From Campylobacterales bacterium (GTDB lineage Bacteria; Campylobacterota; Campylobacteria; Campylobacterales; Sulfurimonadaceae): DNA of 64,000 nt. The notes beneath the pieces were generated by a model that made no database searches, was not told where the DNA came from, and worked only from the letters and a program-made list of their open reading frames with translations. This document shows, in pieces, positions 34,352 to 43,109 of this stretch. Each line of letters starts with the position of its first letter. The stretch's first letter is position 1. The position numbers and the translations under genes are program-made. The stretch spans positions 1 through 64,000 of the forward strand of contig JAPLGP010000037.1 of NCBI GenBank assembly GCA_026390075.1. Reading direction: 5' to 3'.

Positions 34352-35680
34352 ATGAAACTTATTTTTAAAACTGCTTTACTGAGTATGATCATAGCTGGCA
34401 GTGTAAATGCTCAGGATTATACAACAACACTTGAACCATGGAATGCAAGTATTCAGTCAACTTCCATTTGGCAATATAAGCCATCCATCAATGCTCCATA
34501 TGGTACTTATGGTGATAATACGCATAGTTTATTGCCTAACAGTGAAAGCGTATATTCTATTAGCGTTTCTCCAACATTTGGTCTTAGAGTTTGGGATGGT
34601 GGTGAAGTTTATTTTACTCCTGAGGTATTTTCAACAAAGATGATGTCTGAAATGACAGGTTTTGGCGGATTTCCAAATGGTGAAAACCAAAGAGGTGGAA
34701 GTGAAAAACCTAAGTTTTATGTTGCAAAATTATTTTTTAGACAAACATGGAATTTAGATGGAGATTATACAACTGTAGCCTCTGAAGCTGGGCAACTCGC
34801 TGGAAGTGTATCAAGTCAACGAATAGTCTTAACGATTGGTCAATTGGCTCTTCCAGATATCTTTGACAATAATAAATATTCACATAGTCCTCGCACTCAA
34901 TTTATGAATTGGTCAATAATGTCGGGCGGTGCATACGATTATGCTGCTGATGTTCGTGGCTATAATCAAGGGGTAACGCTCGAGTATTATGATTATGACT
35001 GGGTTTACCGAATTGGGCGTTTTAAAGAGCCTGTACTTCCTAACGGTCTTGAATTAGATTTACATTTTTTGACGCACTATGGAGATCAGATAGAAGTTGA
35101 ACATGCACATACTATTGCTTCTTTATCAGGAAAGATTCGTGCATTGGTATTTCGTAATAAAATGGAAATGGGATCCTATGCAGATGCTCTTGCCTTGGGA
35201 CAAACTTCTGCTGCAATACCGGATCAAACACTCGTACGAAAAGAACATACAAAATATGGATATGTAATCGGGTTGGAACAGTCGTTATCGGATGATATAG
35301 GAGTTTTTGGGCGTTACAGCTGGTGTGACGGTCAAACAGAAATGTACTCATTTGCAGAGATAGATGAATCACTCTCCGGAGGTGTTTCTATTCAAGGAGA
35401 AAGATGGAAGCGAAAAGATGATACCTTTGGTATTGCAATCGCTTTGAATGATTTATCAAAAAATCATCGTGAGTATCTTGCGCAAGGTGGACTGGATTTT
35501 GTAATTGGAGATGGAAAAATCAATTATCATCAAGAGCAAATTCTTGAAACTTATTATAGCGTTCGCATCAATAAAAATATTTGGACATCACTCGATTATC
35601 AGCATATTATAAATCCTGCGTACAATAATGATCGTGGGCCTGTTAATATTTATGGTATTCGTTTGCATATGGAATTTTGA
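34352..35680 (+). CDS. Outer membrane porin-like beta-barrel protein
   Basis: 442 residues. A signal peptide (MKLIFKTALLSMIIAGSVNA) is followed by alternating aromatic/polar strands ending in a C-terminal RLHMEF, the terminal aromatic of outer-membrane barrels. The middle (VLTIGQLALPDIFDNNKYSHSPRTQFMNW and GYNQGVTLEYY) resembles carbohydrate-selective porins of the OprB type. The start has a good AAAGGA site. Transcription is probably strong and iron-regulated from the promoter at 34286. It may let in a solute needed under iron limitation; the specific solute is unknown. Confidence 0.75.
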   Translation: MKLIFKTALLSMIIAGSVNAQDYTTTLEPWNASIQSTSIWQYKPSINAPYGTYGDNTHSLLPNSESVYSISVSPTFGLRVWDGGEVYFTPEVFSTKMMSEMTGFGGFPNGENQRGGSEKPKFYVAKLFFRQTWNLDGDYTTVASEAGQLAGSVSSQRIVLTIGQLALPDIFDNNKYSHSPRTQFMNWSIMSGGAYDYAADVRGYNQGVTLEYYDYDWVYRIGRFKEPVLPNGLELDLHFLTHYGDQIEVEHAHTIASLSGKIRALVFRNKMEMGSYADALALGQTSAAIPDQTLVRKEHTKYGYVIGLEQSLSDDIGVFGRYSWCDGQTEMYSFAEIDESLSGGVSIQGERWKRKDDTFGIAIALNDLSKNHREYLAQGGLDFVIGDGKINYHQEQILETYYSVRINKNIWTSLDYQHIINPAYNNDRGPVNIYGIRLHMEF

Positions 35681-35750
35681 ATTGGCGAATGTAAATAGTA
35701 GTTATTTTTTGAATGAAATTTAAGTGAAGAAAAACGCTGGAAAACACCTA

Positions 35751-35774
35751 TTTTAGGTGGCTTCGAATACTGGA
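35751..35774. other. Degenerate copy of tRNA-Asn 3' end (probable att remnant)
   Basis: 24 bases, TTTTAGGTGGCTTCGAATAC and on, match the 3' end and flank of tRNA-Asn copy 1 (37513-37536) with two mismatches. The core also matches tRNA-Asn copy 2 with one mismatch. With the integrase remnant between them this looks like the distal attachment site of an eroded integrated element. Confidence 0.65.
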
Positions 35775-35887
35775 AATCATAGGATAATCTCTTAAATATC
35801 TTATACGAAGTTTTCACATTGTAGATAGTTAGTAAAAAATTTATTTAAGAGGCATTTGATGGTAGTAAATTGACACCGAGAATACAA

Positions 35888-36445
35888 TTATTTTAAAATA
35901 TCTATTAAATCATCTTGTTTAAATATTTTACAAAACTCTGCCATATCATCAACAATTTTATTGATTTTACTTGGTTTTGGTATATCAAAAACCATAAAGA
36001 TTGTATCGCTATTTTCTTCTTTATCAATTTCTATAAATCCAAAATGTTTATAAAATTCAACTGCTTCTGGCTTACTATCAACTATCAAGGCACGACAACC
36101 TATTTTCTTTTGTTGAACTACTGCTAAAATATTGGCAAAAGTCATTAAAACAGTTCCAACACCTTTAGTACAGAAACTATTAAAAACACAAAGTTTCGTT
36201 ATTTTTACAGCTGGAATAGAATATTTTATAGATGAAGATATATTGAGTTCGTCCTCTATTGTAGCTCTTTCAATAGTAGCAACTGACACAGAAATATAAC
36301 CTAAAAAATTATCATTATCATCTACATAAAAATATGTTTGAAATAATCCTTCTTTTTGATGATTGAAGGCATATTGCTTAATGTGTCTTTCAAGTTCTGT
36401 ATTTTCACAAGAAAAGCTCTTTTTTAGTCTATCAAATTTACTTCT
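35888..36445 (-). pseudogene. GNAT acetyltransferase (TacT-like) lacking a start codon
   Basis: The frame is open from 36445, although the first usable codon is GTG at 36289. Reading from 36445 gives DRLKKSFSCENTELERHIKQ..., the N-terminal signature of GNAT toxins of the TacT/AtaT type, then VDDNDNFLGYISVS, an acetyl-CoA loop (FCTKGVGTVLM) and VEFYKHFGFIEI. No ATG, GTG or TTG is in frame before 36289, and TAA closes the frame at 36446-36448. In the next frame, FKEVNLID directly precedes this sequence, so a one-base frameshift near 36430 has probably broken the gene. It lies within the island remnant beside tRNA-Asn. Confidence 0.6.
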
Positions 36446-36487
36446 TTAAATATCTGAAAGACTAATTATTGAGGGCATTAAAAGCTT

Positions 36488-36676
36488 TTAGCTGGCAGTT
36501 GGAAAAGGTTTTTTTGTAACGAAATCAAGAAAAGATTTCAATTTATTTGTTTTTTCTTGAATATATTTAGAAGACTTGTTGTCGCTAAATATTGAAAAAA
36601 CTTTTGTTGCATCAGCACCAGAAAGTAGAATACCGCTTTCTTCTTTTGCATTTTCATTAATATGCTTAACAGCCAC
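36488..36676 (-). CDS. Small ORF upstream of the GNAT gene, possible antitoxin remnant
   Basis: 62 codons from GTG. The part ESGILLSGADATKVFSIFSD faintly recalls the C-terminal region of DUF1778 (TacA) antitoxins, which are encoded just upstream of GNAT toxins on the same strand, as here. The ribbon-helix-helix part is missing. It may be a decayed antitoxin or chance. Position is the main argument. Confidence 0.3.
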   Translation of the reverse strand: MAVKHINENAKEESGILLSGADATKVFSIFSDNKSSKYIQEKTNKLKSFLDFVTKKPFPTAS

Positions 36677-36740
36677 TTGAGTCCCATTTTTTTATGATTT
36701 CGTCAGTTATATCAAAAAATCAATTAAAAAAAATTAGCGA

Positions 36741-37367
36741 ATGGATAAAAATCCGTTTGACTATATAAAAAGACCTAAGAAAAATCAAGGTAGTGCAAAA
36801 CCATTTGGTATTGATACTATGAAGCTGTTGATTGAAAAAGCAGAGGATGATTGGTTTAAAATTTTTTTAGCACTCTCTTTTTTTACTGGACTTAGAACTG
36901 GTGAAGCAGTCGCTTTAAAATGGGATGATATAAATCTTGACACGCAAGAGTTGGAAGTGAAACGCTCTCGAAGATATGGAAAAGATTTAACGCCAAAAAC
37001 TCAAAAGAGTAATAGGGTGGTTCCAATATTTGATGAACTAATGCCATACTTAAAAAGCCAACATGACTTATCTTTTGACATAAGCGAGTATGTTTTTCTT
37101 TCAAGTGAAAAAAGACCGTTCAATGATGGCAACAGAATACGAGATTATCATTGGAAACATTTACTTGAAAAGTTAGAACTTCCATATCAAAGATTATATG
37201 ACACTCGTTCAAGCTTTGCAACTATGATGCTCTCAAGTGGAAAATTTAGTATAAATCATATTGCTCAAATGATGGGACATACAAATATTGATATGTTGAT
37301 TCACAAGTACAACAAATTTATTCCCTCTGAAATAAGAAAGATTGACAAATCAATCGGATTGTTCTAA
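36741..37367 (+). pseudogene. Tyrosine recombinase (phage/island integrase), C-terminal catalytic part only
   Basis: 208 residues covering only the catalytic domain: the first Arg in FFTGLRTGEAVALKW, box II YDTRSSFATMML, GHTN, and the Tyr nucleophile in HKYNKFI. Full integrases have about 170 more residues for DNA binding; a TAG lies just upstream in frame. It points at and lies 150 bases from tRNA-Asn, a classic integration target. It is probably the leftover of the integrase that inserted the 35.75-37.5 kb segment. A repeat TTTAGCTACCA x2 follows the stop (37374-37395). Confidence 0.8.
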
Positions 37368-37519
37368 AAATTTTAGCTACCATTTAGCTACCATTGATTT
37401 TTTAGGTCAAAATCATGTTTTCTAAAGTATTAAAAATTCTTATATAATGGTATTTGGAATTTGATTTATTTTGGATTGAATTTAAAGTTGTGAAATGGCT
37501 TGAAAGTGCGTGTTTTAGG

Positions 37520-37594
37520 TGGCTCCGGATACTGGATTCGAACCAGTGACCAAGTGATTAACAGTCACCTACTCTACCGCTGAGCTAATCCGGA
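37520..37594 (-). tRNA. tRNA-Asn (GTT), copy 1
   Basis: 75 bases including an encoded CCA. Reverse-strand cloverleaf: acceptor TCCGGAT with ATCCGGA, anticodon loop ACTGTTAATC (GTT, Asn), T loop GGTTCGAATCC. The 3' end at 37520 borders the island remnant. Confidence 0.95.
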
Positions 37595-37625
37595 ATATGA
37601 AAAAAATTTAGGAAGTTCAAATAAA

Positions 37626-37700
37626 TGGCTCCGAATACTGGATTCGAACCAGTGACCAAGTGATTAACAGTCACCTACTCTACCGCTGAGCTAATTCGGA
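37626..37700 (-). tRNA. tRNA-Asn (GTT), copy 2
   Basis: A tandem copy of the tRNA at 37520, 31 bases away, with encoded CCA and the same anticodon. The acceptor stem differs by a compensated pair (TCCGAAT with ATTCGGA), so both copies are under selection to fold. Confidence 0.95.
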
Positions 37701-37756
37701 ATATTTATTGAGCCGCAATTATACTTTATGAAGCTTGAAAAGTCAAGTTATTGGGG

Positions 37757-38689
37757 CTATTTTTGGCGTTTTCTTTTTAGGTTGGCATGTGGAATTAGAA
37801 ATTCCAAAGTTCCGACTCTTTTTTGTACTACTTTTTCTTCTTTTATAAGCATTTGCAGTCGTTTTTTGCTCTCTTCATCAAAGAGTAAATTGATGTCATC
37901 CATTGTGAGAGGTCTTTTGTCGAGCGTGTTGAGTATTTCATCGTTCTCATAGTGCGAGTTATTTGGTTCGGCGTGAATTCTTGAGGCTATATGGATTGGA
38001 AGAGTGTTGTCAAACATCAAAGATATATCAAACAACTCTTTATAGCTAATTCCCATCACAGGATACGCAGGAGGTCTGTCTATAGTGCCTAAATCAACTC
38101 TTGTACAATCAAGTGTTAGTAAAACTTCATTTAGCTTTTGTACCTCTTCTTTAGTGTCATTTAAGCCGTGTACAAAAAGTATCTCTATAAAGAGTTTACC
38201 TTTGTAAACTTTGCTAAATTCCTGAACTTTTTTTACAACTTCTTCTATCTTTATACTTTCGTGTGGTCTATCTATTTTTTTAAATATATCAGGGCTGATT
38301 GCATCGAGTGAGAGTTTGACTTGGTCAAGTTTTAGAAGTGTATTGAAAATTTTATCATCTGTCAGCGAAGCACTATTTGTAAGAATGAGAGTTTGGGTTT
38401 GATTTTTGATTGTATCTATTGCATCGATGAGTTCATTTAGGTGAGGGTAGAGCGTTGGTTCACCGTTGGCTGTGAGTGTGATGACATCTATTTTTTCGTT
38501 GAGATGGGATTTTAGTTCTTCTATGATTTGTTTAACTGCGACCACTTCTTTTTGCGAATCTACTGTTGCCATGGGTGCGAGTTCGCAGTAAAGACAGTCA
38601 AAGTTGCATTGTTTCGTTGCAGGAGAGAGGTCGATGCCCAAAGATGAGCCAAAACGGCGAGAGTTGATTGGTCCGAAGATTGTATTCAT
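37757..38689 (-). CDS. Radical SAM protein (COG0731-like Fe-S oxidoreductase)
   Basis: 310 residues from ATG 38689 (MNTIFGPINSRRFGSSLG). A longer frame back to 38722 would add MWKSLGMWNST, which is only translated 11-mer repeat DNA and is rejected. The radical SAM cluster motif is CNFDCLYC (Cys positions near 29, 33 and 36), followed by TLTANGEPTLYPHL and ILTNSASL as in the wybutosine-related COG0731 family found in Campylobacterota and archaea. The substrate is unknown; tRNA modification is possible. It is followed on the same strand by nothing, with tRNA-Asn genes downstream. Confidence 0.8.
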   Translation of the reverse strand: MNTIFGPINSRRFGSSLGIDLSPATKQCNFDCLYCELAPMATVDSQKEVVAVKQIIEELKSHLNEKIDVITLTANGEPTLYPHLNELIDAIDTIKNQTQTLILTNSASLTDDKIFNTLLKLDQVKLSLDAISPDIFKKIDRPHESIKIEEVVKKVQEFSKVYKGKLFIEILFVHGLNDTKEEVQKLNEVLLTLDCTRVDLGTIDRPPAYPVMGISYKELFDISLMFDNTLPIHIASRIHAEPNNSHYENDEILNTLDKRPLTMDDINLLFDEESKKRLQMLIKEEKVVQKRVGTLEFLIPHANLKRKRQK

Positions 38690-38696
38690 AGTTGAG

Positions 38697-38745
38697 TTCC
38701 ACATGCCAAGAGATTTCCACATGCCAAGAGTGTTGGCATGTGGAA
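38697..38745. repeat. Triple GGCATGTGGAA motif cluster
   Basis: Three exact 11-mers: TTCCACATGCC at 38697 and 38715 (same doublet and spacer as at 34217) and GGCATGTGGAA at 38735. The last two form an inverted pair with a 9-base loop. It occupies almost the entire gap between hemE and the radical SAM gene, so it may act as an intercistronic hairpin. Confidence 0.85.
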
Positions 38746-38752
38746 ATGAATT

Positions 38753-39787
38753 TTAAGATTTTTTACTAACTCTATGACACTCGTTTATAAAGTGTTTTGC
38801 ATTTTCTACTGGTACATCAGGAAGAATTCCGTGACCTAAGTTAAATATGTGGCGTTTGCCTTGCATTATTCCTTGCAGTGCTTCTACGCATTTTGTAGTT
38901 TCTTCTTGTGAGTATAATCTACATGGCTCCATATTGCCTTGAAGTACATATTTTTCACCAAGTTTTTCTTTTGCAAAAGCCATTGGCGTTGACCAATCCA
39001 CTCCAAAAACATCAAAGTTTCCATACACTTTATCTAAAAATGCTGGAACACCCTTTGGAAACATAATGATTGGAATATGTGGATATTTTGATTTGAGATA
39101 ATCAGCTATTTCAACCATATATTTCCAAGAAAATTCATCATATTTTGAAGGCTCGATTGCCGCTGCCCATGAGTCAAAGATTTGAACTACATCTATACCA
39201 GCTTCTATCTGTTTTTCCATATAAAACTTTACAACTTCTGTCACTTTCGCCAATATTTTATGTAAAAGAGCAGGGTTTGAATACATCATTTTTTTACAAA
39301 TATTGTAAGTTTTTGTCCCCTCTCCCTCAATCATATAAGTCGCCAAAGTCCATGGTGCACCTGTAAAACCGATAAGAGCTTTATCTTCCGCTAACTGTTC
39401 TTTGATAAGTTTGATTGTGTCGTAAACATAAGTGAGTTTAGAAGCTGCTTCTTCGCCACCTATGAGTCTGTCTAAGTCAGCTTCATCTTTTATCGGGTCA
39501 TTAAATTTTGGACCTTCTCCAGCTACAAACTCTAAGTCCATTCCCATTTCATCAGGAATAACTAAAATATCACTAAAAAGTATAGCCGCATCAACACCTA
39601 CAATATCCACTGGTTGCAGTGTTACTTCACAAGCTAATTTAGGGTTGTGACATAGGTTTAAAAAGTTTCCAGCTTCTGCGCGAACTTTCATATACTCAGG
39701 AAGGTATCTTCCTGCTTGTCGCATCATCCAAACTGGAGTGTATGGAGTCTCTTTGCCAAAACAGGCATCTACAAATATTTTACTCAT
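38753..39787 (-). CDS. hemE: Uroporphyrinogen decarboxylase
   Basis: 344 residues, normal length. It removes four carboxyl groups from uroporphyrinogen III to give coproporphyrinogen III in heme synthesis. Signatures: [15 protein letters not shown] (residues about 18-32) with the substrate-binding Arg residues, [17 protein letters not shown] with the catalytic Asp, [16 protein letters not shown], and [16 protein letters not shown] at the C-terminus. It may share a transcript with the radical SAM gene. A palindromic repeat lies just upstream. Confidence 0.95.
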   Translation of the reverse strand: MSKIFVDACFGKETPYTPVWMMRQAGRYLPEYMKVRAEAGNFLNLCHNPKLACEVTLQPVDIVGVDAAILFSDILVIPDEMGMDLEFVAGEGPKFNDPIKDEADLDRLIGGEEAASKLTYVYDTIKLIKEQLAEDKALIGFTGAPWTLATYMIEGEGTKTYNICKKMMYSNPALLHKILAKVTEVVKFYMEKQIEAGIDVVQIFDSWAAAIEPSKYDEFSWKYMVEIADYLKSKYPHIPIIMFPKGVPAFLDKVYGNFDVFGVDWSTPMAFAKEKLGEKYVLQGNMEPCRLYSQEETTKCVEALQGIMQGKRHIFNLGHGILPDVPVENAKHFINECHRVSKKS

Positions 39788-39830
39788 TTTTGTCCTTGTA
39801 TTTTTATATATTTTTTAACGGTTATGTAAT

Positions 39831-39924
39831 AGACTTCTTGCATAACATATTTTTAGATTGCTTCATTTCATTCGCAATGACAGTCATTGCGAGGAAGAAT
39901 GACGAAGCAATCTAAAAGAGGTCT
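39831..39924. repeat. Palindromic about 100-bp element, copy 4
   Basis: AGACTTCTTGCATAAC at the left, AGATTGCTTC... in the centre around CAATGACaGTCATTG, and GAAGCAATCTaaaagaGGTCT at the right. It fills the gap between hemE and the UPF0114 gene. Confidence 0.8.
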
Positions 39925-39926
39925 AA

Positions 39927-40445
39927 CTAATGTGCTTTTCCGACTTTGCTAAGAAAGTAAAGTCCAACAGAAATTGCAGCAATAGAGAGTGCAAGATAAA
40001 ACAAATCTAACGAATTGTTATAGGAAGTATGTCCAACTTTTTGAAAAAAACCAACAACTAAAACCATAACAATTACTTTAGAAATTTTATCTTTTAACTG
40101 GTCGAGAGAATGAATAGCTAGAAGCTGATTTTCTTCTCCATTTTCATCTCTTGCGACATCTATTTCAGAGATAAAAAGTTCATAAAGACCAAAAGAGAAA
40201 ATTACCATAACAACACCGATAAGATATAAATCAACTGCACCGATTATCCCACCGATAACCACTTCATGAAAATTTTCAGGATGTGCATGTGATAAATAAG
40301 AGTTTAGCACATATACAACTGTGTCATATATGTCAAAACTGGCAACAACAAATAAAACTATAGCACCAATCAGACCAAAAACTACAGCTAAAATTATTAC
40401 AAATCTTGAACTCCATAGAGTACTTTCAAATATTCTTTCAAACAT
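39927..40445 (-). CDS. UPF0114 (YqhA-like) membrane protein
   Basis: 172 residues with four hydrophobic helices (about 15-38, 62-90, 118-138, 145-165). The N-terminal FERIFESTLWSSRFVIILAVVFG and the central GIIGAVDLYLIGVVMVIFSFGLYELFISEID are characteristic of UPF0114. Function is unknown. It lies 3 bases after asd on the same strand, so it is cotranscribed with it. Confidence 0.85.
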   Translation of the reverse strand: MFERIFESTLWSSRFVIILAVVFGLIGAIVLFVVASFDIYDTVVYVLNSYLSHAHPENFHEVVIGGIIGAVDLYLIGVVMVIFSFGLYELFISEIDVARDENGEENQLLAIHSLDQLKDKISKVIVMVLVVGFFQKVGHTSYNNSLDLFYLALSIAAISVGLYFLSKVGKAH

Positions 40446-40448
40446 AAA

Positions 40449-41480
40449 TTATTTTTCTCCTTCCATTTCTACCCATTTTTGAGCGATACGAACAGCGTTC
40501 GTAGCAGCTCCCACTCTAAGGTTATCTGCAACTACAAACATATGAATCATATTTTTTCTAAAAGTATCATTTCGAATACGACCTACAAAAGTCTCATTTT
40601 TGTCCACACAAGTTGCAGGCATAGGGTAAAGCGATTCAGATGGATTGTCTAAAATCACTATGTTTGGAGCAAGACTGAGTATCTCTCTCACTTTATCAGC
40701 TTCTACATCACAACCAAAAGTAAGAGTTAAAGCTTCGGCATGTCCACGAAGTGTAGGAACACGAACACAAGTTGCGCTTAGTTCAATGTTTTTGTGCATG
40801 ATTTTAGTTGTTTCATTTACCATTTTCATCTCTTCTTTCGTGTATCCATTGTCAGTAAATACATCTATTTGAGGGATAACATTCAGAGCTATTTGGTGTT
40901 TGAAAGATTTATGTTCTGAATCAGCTAGTTTAAATGTAAAAAAATCTTGCATCTGTCTTACTAACTCTTCCATAGCAGTTTTTCCAGCTCCAGAAGTCGC
41001 TTGATAAGTGCTTACATCAACTCTTTTTAAGTCGTACGCTTCATCAAGCGGTTTGAGTGCTTGAACCATTTGAATCGTCGAGCAGTTTGGATTTGCGATG
41101 ATTCCTGTGTCTCTCCACTTAGCAATATCTTCAGGATTTACTTCAGGAACAACCAATGGCACATTTGCATCCATTCTAAAGTGTGAAGTATTGTCAACTA
41201 CAACAGCTCCAGCTTTTACAGCATGTGGAGCAAACTCTGCACTCACACTTCCACCAGCACTAAAGAGAGCAATTTCTACTTCCTCTTTTTCAAAAACATC
41301 TGCAGTAAGCTCAATTATTGGATATTCTTTTCCATTAAACTCTACTTTTTTGCCAAGACTTCTTGCACTTGCAAGAGGAATAAGTTTGTTGATTGGGAAA
41401 TTCACCTCTGCTAAAATCGTTAATATTTCTTCACCAACTGCACCATTTGCACCAACAACCGCTACATTATATTTTTTCAT
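40449..41480 (-). CDS. asd: Aspartate-semialdehyde dehydrogenase
   Basis: 343 residues. It reduces aspartyl phosphate to aspartate semialdehyde with NADPH, on the path to lysine, diaminopimelate, threonine and methionine. Motifs: NADP-binding VVGANGAVGEEIL at the N-terminus, catalytic Cys in NPNCSTIQMVQAL (near residue 131), TYQATSGAGK, and the catalytic His in LRGHAEALT (near 247). It is followed closely by the UPF0114 gene and lies about 50 bases after the flgR-like gene on the same strand. Confidence 0.95.
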   Translation of the reverse strand: MKKYNVAVVGANGAVGEEILTILAEVNFPINKLIPLASARSLGKKVEFNGKEYPIIELTADVFEKEEVEIALFSAGGSVSAEFAPHAVKAGAVVVDNTSHFRMDANVPLVVPEVNPEDIAKWRDTGIIANPNCSTIQMVQALKPLDEAYDLKRVDVSTYQATSGAGKTAMEELVRQMQDFFTFKLADSEHKSFKHQIALNVIPQIDVFTDNGYTKEEMKMVNETTKIMHKNIELSATCVRVPTLRGHAEALTLTFGCDVEADKVREILSLAPNIVILDNPSESLYPMPATCVDKNETFVGRIRNDTFRKNMIHMFVVADNLRVGAATNAVRIAQKWVEMEGEK

Positions 41481-41528
41481 TTATACTCCTAATGTTTGTA
41501 TGTTTAAATTTTCTTCATTTAATTTGAT

Positions 41529-42689
41529 TTAAGATTCTTTAAATCCACGAGATTCTAAAAACAGTTCATGAGGCAATATTTCATCGCCATCGCTCAGTAT
41601 AACTGCTCGCTCAACGACTGAAATAAGTTCTCTTATATTTCCAGGCCAATTATATGCTAAAAGCTGTTCTGTAGCTTTATCTGAAAAAGTTTTTAGTGCA
41701 AAACCATACTTAAGACAATTTTGCTCCAGAATTTTATCCGCAATTTGCAAAATTTCATCTTTTCTCTCTTTTAAAGGTGGAATATTGAGAGGAATAGTAT
41801 TTAATCTATAGTATAAATCTTCTCTAAATGAACCATTTTGTATCTTTTGTGGTAGATTTGCATTGGTTGCAGATAAAACTCGAATGTCAATTTTGATACT
41901 TTTGGATGAGCCAAGTCTTCTTACCTCTTTTTCTTGTAAAGCACGAAGAATTTTTGCTTGAACGCTGTATGGCATTTCTCCGATTTCATCTAAAAAAAGT
42001 GTTCCACCATTTGCTAACTCAAATTGTCCAGCTTTGGCTTCACTCGCATCTGTAAAAGCACCTTTTTCAAATCCAAATAATTCACTCTCAATTAAGTTTT
42101 CTGGAATGGCAGCCATATTTATAGCTATAAAAGGTTTTTTAGCTCGCGGTGAATTTTCATGAATATAATTTGCAAAAACTTCTTTACCAACACCACTTTC
42201 TCCTAAAATGAGAACGCTCGCATCCGTTTTTGCAACTTTATTTGCTATATTTAATAGAGTGAGTAGAGCCTCAGATGTTCCTAAAAACCCATGTGATGCG
42301 TTTTCTTGTCTTGGAGTAGAAGATATTTTTTTGTTAGCAATTTGAATTTTATTTTCTCTTTTTATTGCTAAAACTAAAGTGTCTATATCAAAAGGTTTCA
42401 ATAAAAAATCTTTTACACCCAAGTGGATAGATTCAATTGCTCTTTGAAGTGTTGCGTTTCCAGTCATGATGATTACTTCAAAGCGACCATTAAGTGCTTT
42501 AACAAACTCTATTCCGTCCATACCAGGCATATTTATGTCTGTTATGACTAGGTTAAAACTCTCATCAAGAGCTTTGAGTGCATCTTTTGCATTTTTAAAT
42601 GTTTGAATTTCAAACTCAGGAAAATCGCTCATAGCGATTTCAAGAGATTTTCTCATATTGATATCATCTTCAACTATTGCAATTTTCAC
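41529..42689 (-). CDS. flgR: Sigma-54-dependent response regulator without DNA-binding domain (FlgR-like)
   Basis: 386 residues. The receiver domain (1-120) has its phospho-Asp in LVITDINMPG. The AAA+ activator domain has Walker A GESGVGKEVF, the sigma-54 contact loop GAFTDA (in place of the common GAFTGA) and Walker B GGTLFLDEIGEMP. The chain ends after the AAA+ lid (LPHELFLESRGFKES) with no Fis-type helix-turn-helix. Helicobacter FlgR also lacks this domain and activates flagellar sigma-54 genes from solution, so flagellar control is the best inference. No kinase gene (FlgS) is nearby, so the symbol is provisional. Confidence 0.75.
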   Translation of the reverse strand: MKIAIVEDDINMRKSLEIAMSDFPEFEIQTFKNAKDALKALDESFNLVITDINMPGMDGIEFVKALNGRFEVIIMTGNATLQRAIESIHLGVKDFLLKPFDIDTLVLAIKRENKIQIANKKISSTPRQENASHGFLGTSEALLTLLNIANKVAKTDASVLILGESGVGKEVFANYIHENSPRAKKPFIAINMAAIPENLIESELFGFEKGAFTDASEAKAGQFELANGGTLFLDEIGEMPYSVQAKILRALQEKEVRRLGSSKSIKIDIRVLSATNANLPQKIQNGSFREDLYYRLNTIPLNIPPLKERKDEILQIADKILEQNCLKYGFALKTFSDKATEQLLAYNWPGNIRELISVVERAVILSDGDEILPHELFLESRGFKES

Positions 42690-42698
42690 TAAAAACCC

Positions 42699-43109
42699 TT
42701 ATTTTAAAGGGGCAATTTTAACAAAATTATCATTAAAATCGACTTCGAAACATGTTGTCTTGAGTGTGAGTATTGTTGTAGATTTATACTGCGCGTTTAT
42801 TGTAACATCGTTATGTTCCACATGCAGATTAAGTTTATGAATATAGTCTATAAACTCTTCTGAATTTTTAGCAATTACAGTTTTTAAATTAGTATCAGAT
42901 TCAGTTGGCAATATCAGAGCATTTTGTGGAGTTCCATTACATTTTTGCATGGATTTTGAAATAGAGAGAGATTCATTATAAAGAGTAGCATCTTTTACAA
43001 CATAGCGATACGAGATAAGATACTCACTTGCGCTAAGAACAAGTGAGTTAAAAAAGATTATTGAGCAAATTGAGAGTAAGAAAGAGTGATTTCCATCTCT
43101 ACTTCGCAT
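42699..43109 (-). CDS. Exported protein of unknown function after the LPP20-like gene
   Basis: 136 residues starting MRSRDGNHSFLLSICS, with a hydrophobic export signal to about residue 28. The mature part has two Cys and no recognised domain. Its start overlaps the 3' end of the LPP20 gene by 52 bases, so the two are cotranscribed. The true start may be further in, but no ATG, GTG or TTG is available between residue 1 and the signal core. It ends 9 bases before the flgR-like gene, so it could belong to one long operon with it. Confidence 0.55.
   Translation of the reverse strand: MRSRDGNHSFLLSICSIIFFNSLVLSASEYLISYRYVVKDATLYNESLSISKSMQKCNGTPQNALILPTESDTNLKTVIAKNSEEFIDYIHKLNLHVEHNDVTINAQYKSTTILTLKTTCFEVDFNDNFVKIAPLK

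Noticed and set aside
34217-38745. Doublets and triplets of TTCCACATGCC as a CRISPR array
   Set aside because: At most three units, 11-bp repeats, spacers of 7-9 bases and no cas genes.
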